A stretch of DNA of 64,000 nucleotides from Streptomyces vinaceus (lineage in GTDB: Bacteria; Actinomycetota; Actinomycetes; Streptomycetales; Streptomycetaceae). The stretch's first letter is position 1; every line of letters starts with the position of its first letter. The stretch lies in the NCBI RefSeq assembly GCF_008704935.1, contig NZ_CP023692.1, forward strand, positions 3,824,001 through 3,888,000. Reading direction: 5' to 3'. Positions 18,803 through 26,931 of this stretch are shown one piece after another. Under the pieces are notes generated by a model. That model did no database searches and had not been told where the DNA came from. It saw only the letters and a program-made list of their open reading frames with translations. A program made the position numbers and the translations under genes.

Positions 18803-19656
18803 GCTGCCTTCTCCTCGGCCCAGCGCCGCACGTGCGGCAGATCGTCGTCCAGCCAGAACGCGCTCTCCCCGGGGTCCCGTGAGTCGGTGACCACCAGGAT
18901 CTCCTCGAACTTCGCACCGGTGCCCCGGAACCCCAGATGCGGCTCCACCGCCCACAGCCCGGGCTGCGGCGGGTGGTCGGAGAAGCGGTAGGGGCTCCAC
19001 AGGGGGGACCATCCCTCGCGGTGTCCGTGCAGGGCGTCGGAGGCCAGCCCCTTGAGGGACTGCGTCCCGAACCCGAAGGCGGTCGGGGACCAGCGCCTCT
19101 CCTTGACCCGGTCTATCTTGTGGGCGATCACACCGAAGGGGTAGGCGCGGTGCCGGTTGGCGTACCCCTGCCGGATCATCAGCCGCTCGACGTTCTCGTA
19201 GATCTCGCGCAGCGGGCGCCGCTCGCGGACCTGGTCCAGGATCAGCTCGCGGTGCACCCGCAGATCGGACATGAGCCGGTCCTGCACCGGATTGAGCCCC
19301 ATGCTGCCCGAGTACCCGATGTCGGCCGCGTACCCCTTGTAGACCGGCGCCATGTCGAGGATGAACGGCATTCCCGGCTCCAGCTTCCGGTTCGTCGGGA
19401 AGAACTGGAGGGGGATCTTGAAGTTCGCGAAGGCGGTCCGGTCCCCGAACCAGGCGAACGGCAGGTGGAACCAGTCCCGCACCCCGCGCTCGCGCAGCCA
19501 CTCGCGCTGCATCCGCGCCGCCTCGCGCTCGGTCACCCCCGGCCGCAGCTGCGCCGCGACGGTCTCCGCGCACTCGTACGAGAGGCGCTGCACTTCCCTG
19601 AACCCGCGCAGGTCCGGAGAGAGTCGCGCGGTGCGTTGCCTGGTGTCCGCAGCCAT
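18799..19656 (-). CDS. M24-family (aminopeptidase P fold) protein
   Basis: A 285-aa pita-bread-fold protein. The ligand pattern of M24 metalloenzymes is present: two aspartates in LDMAPVYKGYAADIGYSG, a His in FGVIAHKID, and glutamates in AVEPHLGF and KFEEILVV. It lacks the N-terminal domain of true Xaa-Pro aminopeptidases, so it is a minimal M24 enzyme of unknown substrate. It is the first gene of a two-gene unit, overlapping the EphD-like gene by 4 nt. An imperfect inverted repeat lies 46 bp upstream of its ATG. Confidence 0.88.
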   Translation of the reverse strand: MAADTRQRTARLSPDLRGFREVQRLSYECAETVAAQLRPGVTEREAARMQREWLRERGVRDWFHLPFAWFGDRTAFANFKIPLQFFPTNRKLEPGMPFILDMAPVYKGYAADIGYSGSMGLNPVQDRLMSDLRVHRELILDQVRERRPLREIYENVERLMIRQGYANRHRAYPFGVIAHKIDRVKERRWSPTAFGFGTQSLKGLASDALHGHREGWSPLWSPYRFSDHPPQPGLWAVEPHLGFRGTGAKFEEILVVTDSRDPGESAFWLDDDLPHVRRWAEEKAA

Positions 19657-19701
19657 GACAGCCGTCCGTCCGTAGAGCCGTACGCGCTACGCGCCCGTAA
19701 C

Positions 19702-19723
19702 TTGACACTGATGAATGTGACAA
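19702..19723. promoter_or_regulatory. Inverted repeat upstream of the M24-ephD operon
   Basis: TTGACAC and GTGACAA (6 of 7 pairs match) are separated by 8 bp. It resembles a TetR-type operator overlapping a likely promoter for the leftward operon. No regulator gene is adjacent. Confidence 0.4.
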
Positions 19724-19758
19724 TGACCGGAGATCACGTCAAGGGTCGTGCACGGACC

Positions 19759-19767
19759 TGTGGACAA
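19759..19767 (-). promoter_or_regulatory. Single consensus DnaA box
   Basis: TGTGGACAA, the reverse complement of TTGTCCACA, lies in the 263-bp gap between the divergent M24 and ABC genes. It is an isolated site. Confidence 0.5.
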
Positions 19768-19919
19768 CTTGTCCGATCCACCGCGTACGCGCCGCTTCGT
19801 CGGGGCCCTTCGACCGGTCCGCGTCAGCCTTTCGTCAGGGTGTGTAGTCCTGAAGGCGGAGACGCGATGACGCTCCTGGTCTGACGATCGGCGCGGTCCG
19901 CGCCACTAACGTCGAAGCC

Positions 19920-20903
19920 GTGACTGTCATCGCGACCGAAAGCCTGAGCAAGCGGTACCCCCGAGTGACCGCAATCGACCGGCTCTCCCTGGACATCGGG
20001 CCGGGAGTGACCGGCCTCGTGGGTGCCAACGGAGCCGGCAAGTCCACGCTGATCAAGATCCTGCTTGGACTGTCCCCCGCCACCGAGGGCCGTGCCGCCG
20101 TGCTCGGACTCGATGTCGCCACCCATGGCAGCGCCATCCGCGAACGCGTCGGATACATGCCCGAGCACGACTGCCTGCCGCCCGACGTCTCGGCCACCGA
20201 GTTCGTCGTGCACATGGCGCGCATGTCCGGGCTCCCGCCGACCGCCGCCCGCGAGCGGACCGCCGACACCCTGCGCCACGTGGGCCTGTACGAGGAGCGC
20301 TACCGCCCCATCGGCGGCTACTCCACGGGCATGAAGCAGCGCGTCAAGCTGGCCCAGGCGCTCGTCCACGACCCCCAGCTGGTCCTGCTCGACGAGCCCA
20401 CCAACGGCCTCGACCCCGTCGGCCGCGACGAGATGCTCGGCCTGATCCGCCGCGTCTACACCGACTTCGGCATCTCCGTCCTGGTCACCTCCCACCTCCT
20501 CGGCGAGCTGGAACGGACCTGCGACCACGTCGTGGTCGTCGACGGCGGGAAGCTGCTGCGCTCCAGCTCCACCAGCGACTTCACGCAGATCACCACGACC
20601 CTCGCGGTCGAGGTCACCGACACCGACGCCCACCCGGACGGCACCGCCGCCCTGCGCAAGGCGCTCGCCGAGGCCGGTCTGACCCTGCACGCGGGCGAGG
20701 AGGAGGGCCTTCCCGGAGCCGGCCACATCCTGCTGCTGGAAGCCACCGGCGAGGAGACGTACGACATGGTGCGCGACACCGTCGCCGACCTCGGCCTGGG
20801 CCTGGTCCGCATGGAACAGCGCCGCCACCACATCGCGGAGGTCTTCCGCGCCAACGACCAGCAGCAGCTCGTCCGGAAGGGAGCCGGTTCCGATGGCGCC
20901 TGA
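19920..20903 (+). CDS. ABC transporter ATP-binding protein 1
   Basis: A 327-aa ATPase of the ABC-2 type export systems. Walker A is GANGAGKST, the signature is YSTGMKQRVKLAQA, and Walker B is LVLLDEPTNGLDP; a 100-residue C-terminal extension follows. The GTG at 19920 has no ribosome site, but TAACGT at 19907-19912 could be a -10 box giving a leaderless mRNA. The permease gene begins inside this gene's end (11-bp overlap). The four-gene set 19920-23422 is two ATPase-permease pairs; substrate unknown. Confidence 0.93.
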   Translation: MTVIATESLSKRYPRVTAIDRLSLDIGPGVTGLVGANGAGKSTLIKILLGLSPATEGRAAVLGLDVATHGSAIRERVGYMPEHDCLPPDVSATEFVVHMARMSGLPPTAARERTADTLRHVGLYEERYRPIGGYSTGMKQRVKLAQALVHDPQLVLLDEPTNGLDPVGRDEMLGLIRRVYTDFGISVLVTSHLLGELERTCDHVVVVDGGKLLRSSSTSDFTQITTTLAVEVTDTDAHPDGTAALRKALAEAGLTLHAGEEEGLPGAGHILLLEATGEETYDMVRDTVADLGLGLVRMEQRRHHIAEVFRANDQQQLVRKGAGSDGA

Positions 20904-21780
20904 CACCTCGACCCAGATCCACAACATCGGCTACCGCTCCTACGAAGGAGCCCGGCTCGGCCGCGCCTACGCCCGCAAGTCGCTGTTCTCGCAGTCCCTG
21001 CGCGGGGCGTACGGGCTCGGCCGCTCGGCCAAGTCCAAGGTCCTGCCCATGCTGCTCTTCGCGGTGATGTGCGTCCCGGCGCTGATCATCGTCGCGGTCG
21101 CCATCGCGGTGCCCGGATCCACCAGCCTGCCGATCAAGTACACGACGTACGCCCTGACCACCCAGGTGATCATCGGTCTGTACCTCGCCTCGCAGGCGCC
21201 CCAGTCGGTCTCCCGGGACCTGCGCTTCAAGACCGTGCCGCTCTACTTCTCGCGGCCCATCGAGCGCGTCGACTACGTCCTCGCCAAGTTCGCGGCGATG
21301 GCCTCGGCGCTGTTCATCCTCACCGCCACGCCGCTGCTGATCATGTGGATCGGCTCGCTGCTGGCCAAATTCGACTTCGCGGACCAGACCAAGGGGTTCG
21401 CCCAGGGACTGGTCTCCGTGCTGCTGCTCTCGGTGCTGTTCGCCGGCCTCGGCCTCATCATGGCCGCGCTCACCCCGCGCCGCGGTTTCGGCGTCGCCGC
21501 CATCATCGCCCTGCTCCTGATCCCCTACGGCGCGGTGACCGCCGTCCAGGGCATCGCGTACAACACCGGCTCCACCGGTCCCATCGAGTGGATGGGCCTG
21601 TTCTCCCCGATCACCCTGATCGACGGCGTGCAGACGGCCTTCCTCGGAGCCACCTCCGCCTTCCCGGGCGGTGACGGCCCCTCGGCCGGTGTCGGATTCG
21701 TCTACCTGCTCGTCGTCCTCGCCCTCATCGCCGGCTCCTACGCCGCCCTGATGGCCCGCTACCGGAAGGCCGGGCTGTGA
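20893..21780 (+). CDS. ABC-2 type permease 1
   Basis: A 295-aa membrane protein with about six TM helices, partner of the preceding ATPase. The conserved N-terminus IHNIGYRSYEGARLGRAYARKSLFSQSLR resembles actinobacterial ABC-2 permeases. The ATG at 20893 follows GGAAGGGAGCC; the stop at 21780 overlaps the GTG of the next ATPase (GTGA). What it moves cannot be told; relatives export lipids, peptides or drugs. Confidence 0.88.
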   Translation: MAPDTSTQIHNIGYRSYEGARLGRAYARKSLFSQSLRGAYGLGRSAKSKVLPMLLFAVMCVPALIIVAVAIAVPGSTSLPIKYTTYALTTQVIIGLYLASQAPQSVSRDLRFKTVPLYFSRPIERVDYVLAKFAAMASALFILTATPLLIMWIGSLLAKFDFADQTKGFAQGLVSVLLLSVLFAGLGLIMAALTPRRGFGVAAIIALLLIPYGAVTAVQGIAYNTGSTGPIEWMGLFSPITLIDGVQTAFLGATSAFPGGDGPSAGVGFVYLLVVLALIAGSYAALMARYRKAGL

Positions 21781-22688
21781 CCACCATCGACATCGACCAC
21801 ACCTCCCGCTGGTTCGGGAACGTCGTCGCCGTCAACGACGTGACCATGCACATCGGCCCCGGGGTCACCGGGCTCCTGGGCCCCAACGGCGCCGGGAAGT
21901 CGACCCTCATCAACATGATGGGCGGCTTCCTCGCCCCCTCCACGGGCACCGTCACCCTCGACGGCGCGCCGATCTGGCAGAACGAGCAGGTCTACAAGCA
22001 GATCGGCGTCGTGCCCGAGCGCGAGGCCATGTACGACTTCCTCACCGGCCGGGAGTTCGTCGTCGCCAACGCCGAGCTACACGGCCTCGACGACGCGGCC
22101 GCCCAGCGCGCGCTCGCCACCGTCGAGATGGAGTACGCCCAGGACCGCAAGATCTCCACGTACTCCAAGGGCATGCGCCAGCGCGTGAAGATGGCCTCGG
22201 CCCTCGTCCACGACCCGTCCGTGCTGCTCCTGGACGAGCCGTTCAACGGCATGGACCCGCGCCAGCGCATGCAGCTGATGGACCTGCTGCGGCGCATGGG
22301 CGACGACGGGCGCACCGTGCTGTTCTCCTCGCACATCCTGGAGGAGGTCGAACAGCTCGCCTCCCACATCGAGGTGGTCGTCGCCGGCCGGCACGCCGCC
22401 TCCGGAGACTTCCGCAAGATCCGCCGCCTGATGACGGACCGCCCGCACCGCTACGTCGTCCGCTCCTCCGACGACCGGGCCCTCGCCGCGGCCCTGATCG
22501 CCGACCCCTCCACCGCCGGCATCGAGGTCGACCTCAAGGAAGGCGTCCTGCGCATCCAGGCCGTCGATTTCGGCCGCTTCACCGAGCTGCTGCCCCAGGT
22601 CGCCCGGGCGCACGGCATCCGACTGCTGACGGTCTCGCCCTCCGACGAGTCCCTCGAATCGGTCTTCTCCTACCTCGTCGCGGCCTGA
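21777..22688 (+). CDS. ABC transporter ATP-binding protein 2
   Basis: A 303-aa ATPase paralogous to the one at 19920. Walker A is GPNGAGKST, signature YSKGMRQRVKMASA, Walker B VLLLDEPFNGMDP, and the D-loop/H-loop region reads LFSSHILEEVEQ. Start is a GTG overlapping the stop of permease 1. It precedes permease 2 by 14 bp. The two pairs may form one hetero-tetrameric exporter or two parallel ones. Confidence 0.93.
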   Translation: MTTIDIDHTSRWFGNVVAVNDVTMHIGPGVTGLLGPNGAGKSTLINMMGGFLAPSTGTVTLDGAPIWQNEQVYKQIGVVPEREAMYDFLTGREFVVANAELHGLDDAAAQRALATVEMEYAQDRKISTYSKGMRQRVKMASALVHDPSVLLLDEPFNGMDPRQRMQLMDLLRRMGDDGRTVLFSSHILEEVEQLASHIEVVVAGRHAASGDFRKIRRLMTDRPHRYVVRSSDDRALAAALIADPSTAGIEVDLKEGVLRIQAVDFGRFTELLPQVARAHGIRLLTVSPSDESLESVFSYLVAA

Positions 22689-22702
22689 AGGAGCTGGCAC
22701 CC

Positions 22703-23422
22703 ATGTACAACCCCACCGTCGCCCGGCTCACCTACCGCGCGCTGCTCGGCCGCCGCCGCGCCCTGATCCTCTGCGGGCTGCCCGTCCTGCTGATCGTCAT
22801 CTCCATCGCCGTCCGCGCCTTCACCGGCCTGGACGACAAGGTCGCCGCCGACCTGCTGGGCGGCTTCGCCCTCGCCACCATGGTTCCGCTGATCGGCGTC
22901 ATCGCCGGCACGGGGGCCATCGGCCCCGAGATCGACGACGGCTCGATCGTCTACCTGCTCTCCAAGCCGGTGAAGCGCCCGACGATCATCATGACCAAGC
23001 TGATCGTCGCGATCGGCGTCACCATGGCCTTCTCGGCGATCCCGACCCTGATCGCCGGGTTCATCCTCAACGGCAACGGCCAGCAGATCGCCGTCGCCTA
23101 CACCGTCGCGGCCCTCGTCGCCTCGATCGCCTACAGCGCCCTGTTCCTGCTGCTGGGCACCGTCAGCCGGCACGCGGTCGTCTTCGGCCTGGTCTACGCC
23201 CTGATCTGGGAGTCGCTCTTCGGCAGCCTGGTCTCCGGCGCGAAGACCCTCAGCGTCCAGCAGTGGGCCCTGGCCCTTGCCGAGAAGGTCGCCGGCGAAG
23301 GCTATGTCGACGCCACCGTCGGCCTGCCCACCGCCGTGACCCTGCTCTGCGTGGTCACCGTCGGCGCCACCGTCTACGCCGGCCAGAAGCTGCGCCGCCT
23401 CACCTTGGCGGGCGAGGAGTAG
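22703..23422 (+). CDS. ABC-2 type permease 2
   Basis: A 239-aa membrane protein with about six TM helices and the ABC-2 permease pattern GPEIDDGSIVYLLSKPVKRPTIIMTKL between the second and third helices. Ribosome site AAGGAG stands upstream of ATG 22703. It closes the four-gene ABC operon and is followed by a strong hairpin terminator. Confidence 0.88.
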   Translation: MYNPTVARLTYRALLGRRRALILCGLPVLLIVISIAVRAFTGLDDKVAADLLGGFALATMVPLIGVIAGTGAIGPEIDDGSIVYLLSKPVKRPTIIMTKLIVAIGVTMAFSAIPTLIAGFILNGNGQQIAVAYTVAALVASIAYSALFLLLGTVSRHAVVFGLVYALIWESLFGSLVSGAKTLSVQQWALALAEKVAGEGYVDATVGLPTAVTLLCVVTVGATVYAGQKLRRLTLAGEE

Positions 23423-23450
23423 GCCCCCGCCGCACCGGCTCGACGACCGT

Positions 23451-23480
23451 GCCCCGCCCGGCCCACCGGCCAGGCGGGGC
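23451..23480. terminator. Terminator after the ABC operon
   Basis: GCCCCGCC (23451-23458) pairs with GGCGGGGC (23473-23480), with further pairing of GGCC inside. It lies 28 bp after the permease 2 stop. Confidence 0.65.
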
Positions 23481-23506
23481 GCCGTCGTACGGGGCAAAAT
23501 CAGGGC

Positions 23507-24175
23507 ATGGTCGAGCACCCCGAGCCCGAGCCGTCCAGGCCCGTACGGTCCTGGATACGCTCCTCGCCGGGTACGCACATATGGCTGCTGCTCCTCGCCG
23601 TCACGAGCGTCATCGTCGTGATCGCGCCCGACCATCTGGAGCACGTCCTGCTCCACCGCCACAGCAGCAATATCCACGAGCTCACCCGGCACCCCGTGCG
23701 GGCCCTGCTCTCCAGTGCCTTCTGGATCGAGAACCCGGCCTCGCTCGCCCTGTACGCCGTCCTCTTCGAGCTCTTCCACGCGCCCGTGGAACGCTGGCTA
23801 GGCACCCTGCGCTGGCTCGCCATCGTCGCGACCGCACACATCACGGCCACCCTCATCAGCCAGAAGGTGGTCCTGATGGCCATTCAGGACCACCGGGCCC
23901 CGCACAGCATGGTCCACGTCGTCGACGTCGGTGTCAGCTACGGCCTCGCGGCCTCGATCGGCGTCCTCACCTACCGGCTCCCGAACCCCCTGCGCTGGCT
24001 CTACCTCGCCGGCGTCGTCGCCTTCTTCGGGCTGCCCCTCCTGACCGGAGGAACCTTCACCGACCTCGGGCACGCCATCTCGCTCGCCGTCGGCCTGCTC
24101 GCCTGGCCGCTCACCCGCCACCCGCACCCCCGGCATGTTTCACGTGAAACAGACCACCACACCGTCGACGGCTGA
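23507..24175 (+). CDS. Rhomboid-like membrane protein
   Basis: A 222-aa six-helix membrane protein with rhomboid topology. In place of the usual GxSG serine motif it has GVSYGLAAS around residue 147, and LGHAISLAVG in the last helix aligns with the rhomboid His helix. Whether it is an active intramembrane protease is doubtful, since the exact GxSG is absent. The C-terminal tail RHVSRETDHH is written by an embedded parS site, so the tail may be shaped by DNA needs. Convergent with the HAD gene. Confidence 0.75.
   Translation: MVEHPEPEPSRPVRSWIRSSPGTHIWLLLLAVTSVIVVIAPDHLEHVLLHRHSSNIHELTRHPVRALLSSAFWIENPASLALYAVLFELFHAPVERWLGTLRWLAIVATAHITATLISQKVVLMAIQDHRAPHSMVHVVDVGVSYGLAASIGVLTYRLPNPLRWLYLAGVVAFFGLPLLTGGTFTDLGHAISLAVGLLAWPLTRHPHPRHVSRETDHHTVDG
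24136..24151. promoter_or_regulatory. parS site 3, inside the rhomboid-like gene
   Basis: A perfect 16-bp TGTTTCACGTGAAACA read in frame as VSRET in the cytoplasmic tail of the rhomboid-like protein. Confidence 0.93.
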
Positions 24176-24241
24176 GCCGCGGAAATTGACTGGTACGGGA
24201 CCTGCGCCCCGGGCAGAGTGAGTCGCGCGGGGAGCAACAAA

Positions 24242-24297
24242 AAGGTCCGGAGCAGCCACTTCGAGCGCGCCTCGCGGCGCGGGCTGTTCCGGACCTT
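24242..24297. terminator. Bidirectional terminator
   Basis: AAGGTCCGGA (24242-24251) pairs perfectly with TCCGGACCTT (24288-24297), and the pairing continues for about five bases further in. It separates the convergent rhomboid-like and HAD genes. Confidence 0.8.
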
Positions 24298-24317
24298 CCC
24301 CGTTTCTGGGCGGGCCG

Positions 24318-25130
24318 TCAGGCAGCGCCCAGCAGTCGTTCCAGCACGACGGCGATGCCGTCCTCCTCGTTGGAGGTGGTCACCTCGTCGGCCACCGCCT
24401 TCAGCTCGGCGTGGGCGTTGGCCATCGCGACCCCGTGCGCCGCCCAGCCGAACATCGGGATGTCATTGGGCATGTCACCGAAGGCGATCGTCTCCGCCGC
24501 CTTCACGCCCAGCCGGCGGGCGGCCAGCGAAAGCCCGGTGGCCTTCGTCAGCCCCAGCGGCAGGATCTCCACTATCCCCGGACCGGCCATGACGATGTCG
24601 ACCAGGGAGCCCACGGTCTCCCGGGCCACCTTGACCAGCGCGTCGTCACCGAGCTCCGGGTGCTGGATGTACAGCTTGTTCAGCGGAGCCGTCCACACTG
24701 CCGCCGTGTCCTCCAGGTAGAGCGCCGGGAGGCCCTCCTGCACCTGGTAGCCGGGCCCGAAGAGGACGTCGCCGTCCACCCCGTCCCGGCTGGCGGCGAG
24801 CGCCAGCGGACCCACCTCGGCCTCCAGCTTCGACAGCGCCAGACCGGCCAGCTGCCGGTCGAGCGTCACCGAGGTCAGCAGCCGGTGCGCGCCCGCGTCG
24901 TAGACCTGCGCGCCCTGCCCGCACACCGCGATCCCCTGGTAACCGAGATCGTCCAGTACGCCCCTGGTCCAGGGCACGGCCCGGCCGGTGACGATGATGT
25001 GGGCCGCGCCCGCCGCGGTGGCCGCGGCGAGTGCTTCACGGGTGCGTTCCGAAACGGTGTCGTCGGCACGCAGCAGCGTGCCGTCGAGATCGGTCGCGAC
25101 GAGCTTGTACGGGAACGGGGCCGGGCTCAC
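24318..25130 (-). CDS. Cof-type HAD-superfamily hydrolase (second copy)
   Basis: A 270-aa HAD phosphatase, paralogous to the gene at 7395. Motif I KLVATDLDGTLLRADD, motif II IIVTGRAVPW, and C-terminal FGDMPNDIPMFGWAAHGVAM are intact, with a large cap domain between. The GTG start at 25130 overlaps the serS stop (GTGA), so it is translated with seryl-tRNA synthetase. Substrate unknown; house-keeping removal of small phosphate metabolites is likely. Confidence 0.9.
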   Translation of the reverse strand: MSPAPFPYKLVATDLDGTLLRADDTVSERTREALAAATAAGAAHIIVTGRAVPWTRGVLDDLGYQGIAVCGQGAQVYDAGAHRLLTSVTLDRQLAGLALSKLEAEVGPLALAASRDGVDGDVLFGPGYQVQEGLPALYLEDTAAVWTAPLNKLYIQHPELGDDALVKVARETVGSLVDIVMAGPGIVEILPLGLTKATGLSLAARRLGVKAAETIAFGDMPNDIPMFGWAAHGVAMANAHAELKAVADEVTTSNEEDGIAVVLERLLGAA

Positions 25131-26404
25131 TTGGCGATCGGCTCCAGGACCTCACGGCCGCCCAGGTAGGGGCGGAGCACCGCGGGCACGCGCACGGAGC
25201 CGTCGGCCTGCTGGTGGTTCTCCAGGATCGCCACGATCGTGCGCGGTACGGCGCACAGGGTGCCGTTCAGCGTCGAGAGCGGCGCGGTCTTCTTGCCGTC
25301 GCGGTAGCGGATCGACAGGCGGCGGGCCTGGAAGCCGTCGCAGTTCGAGGCCGAGGTCAGCTCGCGGTACTTGCCCTGCGTCGGGATCCACGCCTCGCAG
25401 TCGAACTTGCGCGAGGCGGAGGCGCCCAGGTCACCGGTGGCGACGTCGATCACCTGGAAGGGCAGCTCCAGGCTGGTGAGCCACTGCTTCTCCCACTCCA
25501 GGAGGCGCTGGTGCTCGGCCTCGGCTTCCTCCGGCGCGACGTACGAGAACATCTCGACCTTGTCGAACTGGTGGACGCGGAAGATGCCGCGGGTGTCCTT
25601 GCCGTACGTACCGGCCTCACGGCGGAAGCACGGAGAGAAGCCGGCGTACCGCAGCGGCAGCTTCTCGGCGTCGATGATCTCGTCCATGTGGTACGCGGCG
25701 AGCGGGACCTCGGAGGTGCCGACCAGGTAGTAGTCGTCCTTCTCCAGGTGGTACACGTTCTCCGCGGCCTGGCCGAGGAAGCCGGTGCCCTCCATGGCGC
25801 GCGGACGGACCAGCGCCGGGGTCAGCATGGGGATGAAGCCGGCCTCGGTGGCCTGCGCGATCGCCGCGTTGACCAGGGCGAGTTCCAGCAGGGCGCCGAC
25901 ACCGGTCAGGTAGTAGAAGCGCGAGCCCGACACCTTGGCGCCGCGCTCGACGTCGATGGCGCCGAGCGACTCGCCGAGCTCCAGGTGGTCCTTGGGCTCG
26001 AAGCCCTCGGCGCCGAAGTCGCGGATCGTGCCGTGCGTCTCCAGGACGGTGAAGTCTTCCTCGCCGCCGACCGGGACGTCCTCGTGGACGATGTTGCCGA
26101 GCTGGAGCAGAAGTCGCTTGGCGGCCTCGTCGGCCTCGTTCTGCTCGGCCTCGGCGGCCTTGACGTCCGTCTTGAGCTGCTCGGCCTTCTTCAGCAGCTC
26201 GGCCCGCTCCTCCGGGGAGGCCTTGGGGATGAGCTTGCCGAGCGACTTCTGCTCATTGCGCAGTTCGTCGAAGCGCATGCCGGAGGACCTGCGGCGCTCA
26301 TCGGCGGAGAGCAGTGCGTCGACAAGGTCGACGTCCTCTCCACGGGCGCGCTGCGAGGCGCGGACACGGTCAGGGTCTTCACGGAGCAGCCGGAGGTCAA
26401 TCAC
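25127..26404 (-). CDS. serS: Seryl-tRNA synthetase
   Basis: A 425-aa class II synthetase that charges tRNA-Ser with serine. The N-terminal two-helix coiled-coil arm that grips the long variable arm of tRNA-Ser is at residues about 30-100. Motif 2 is FSPCFRREAGTYGKDTRGIFRVHQFDKVEMF and motif 3 ELTSASNCDGFQARRLSIRYR. The GTG start at 26404 gives the standard MIDLRLLREDPDRV N-terminus. It is coupled to a HAD gene downstream. A DnaA-box-rich gap precedes it. The window also carries one complete and one partial tRNA of Ser type. Confidence 0.98.
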   Translation of the reverse strand: MIDLRLLREDPDRVRASQRARGEDVDLVDALLSADERRRSSGMRFDELRNEQKSLGKLIPKASPEERAELLKKAEQLKTDVKAAEAEQNEADEAAKRLLLQLGNIVHEDVPVGGEEDFTVLETHGTIRDFGAEGFEPKDHLELGESLGAIDVERGAKVSGSRFYYLTGVGALLELALVNAAIAQATEAGFIPMLTPALVRPRAMEGTGFLGQAAENVYHLEKDDYYLVGTSEVPLAAYHMDEIIDAEKLPLRYAGFSPCFRREAGTYGKDTRGIFRVHQFDKVEMFSYVAPEEAEAEHQRLLEWEKQWLTSLELPFQVIDVATGDLGASASRKFDCEAWIPTQGKYRELTSASNCDGFQARRLSIRYRDGKKTAPLSTLNGTLCAVPRTIVAILENHQQADGSVRVPAVLRPYLGGREVLEPIAK

Positions 26405-26931
26405 CCCTCCAGGCTACCGGGCTGGGCTTCCTGGGCTCACACCGATATCACGCTGCGTGTCGCTATGTCCTGATTGTGGAGAATGGAAAACGGCGAACCG
26501 GCTGGCCGGAAGTGACCCTTCCCGGGCGGTCAATAAAAGCGGCCCATTCCCTGAAAAGGGGCACAAGTGCGGTATCCGGGCGCCCTCTGAGCAGGGCGGG
26601 AAGGTCTTCCTTGTCCACAGGAATTGTGCACGGACCGGACTTGTCCACAGGCTGTGCGCCGCATCTGTGGACACGGAAATAGATCAATCCCCACCCGCGG
26701 CCCGTCGGGGCGATTCAGGGTTCAAACCACCCTCACACACTCATTCGGGTGGGAATGGCTCGCTCCAAAGAGTTGATCGGCGATGCGGGGGTGACGCCGT
26801 TCACCTTCCGCTCCCCAGCGCGAAACCTGGGCCCCCCGACCGATTTGTCGACCTTGTCGTGCCGCGATGTCGACTAGTCCACAGGTCCCCATCTCCGCCT
26901 GTGGATAACTCTGTGGACAGTGGACGAAGAG
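26405..26931. promoter_or_regulatory. Gene-free region with seven DnaA-like boxes
   Basis: This 527-bp gap between serS and pheA holds no convincing gene. DnaA-like 9-mers: 26475-26483 (minus, TTCTCCACA), 26611-26619 (plus, TTGTCCACA), 26641-26649 (plus, TTGTCCACA), 26666-26674 (minus, GTGTCCACA), 26875-26883 (plus, TAGTCCACA), 26900-26908 (minus, TTATCCACA, the E. coli consensus) and 26912-26920 (minus, CTGTCCACA). Two are exact Streptomyces consensus and two sit 30 bp apart in tandem. The stretch is locally less GC-rich than its surroundings. The serS promoter must also lie here. Confidence 0.7.

Noticed and set aside
26414..26687. Two small minus-strand frames in the serS-pheA gap
   Set aside because: Codon bias is wrong for the genome and both run through DnaA boxes; no ribosome site.
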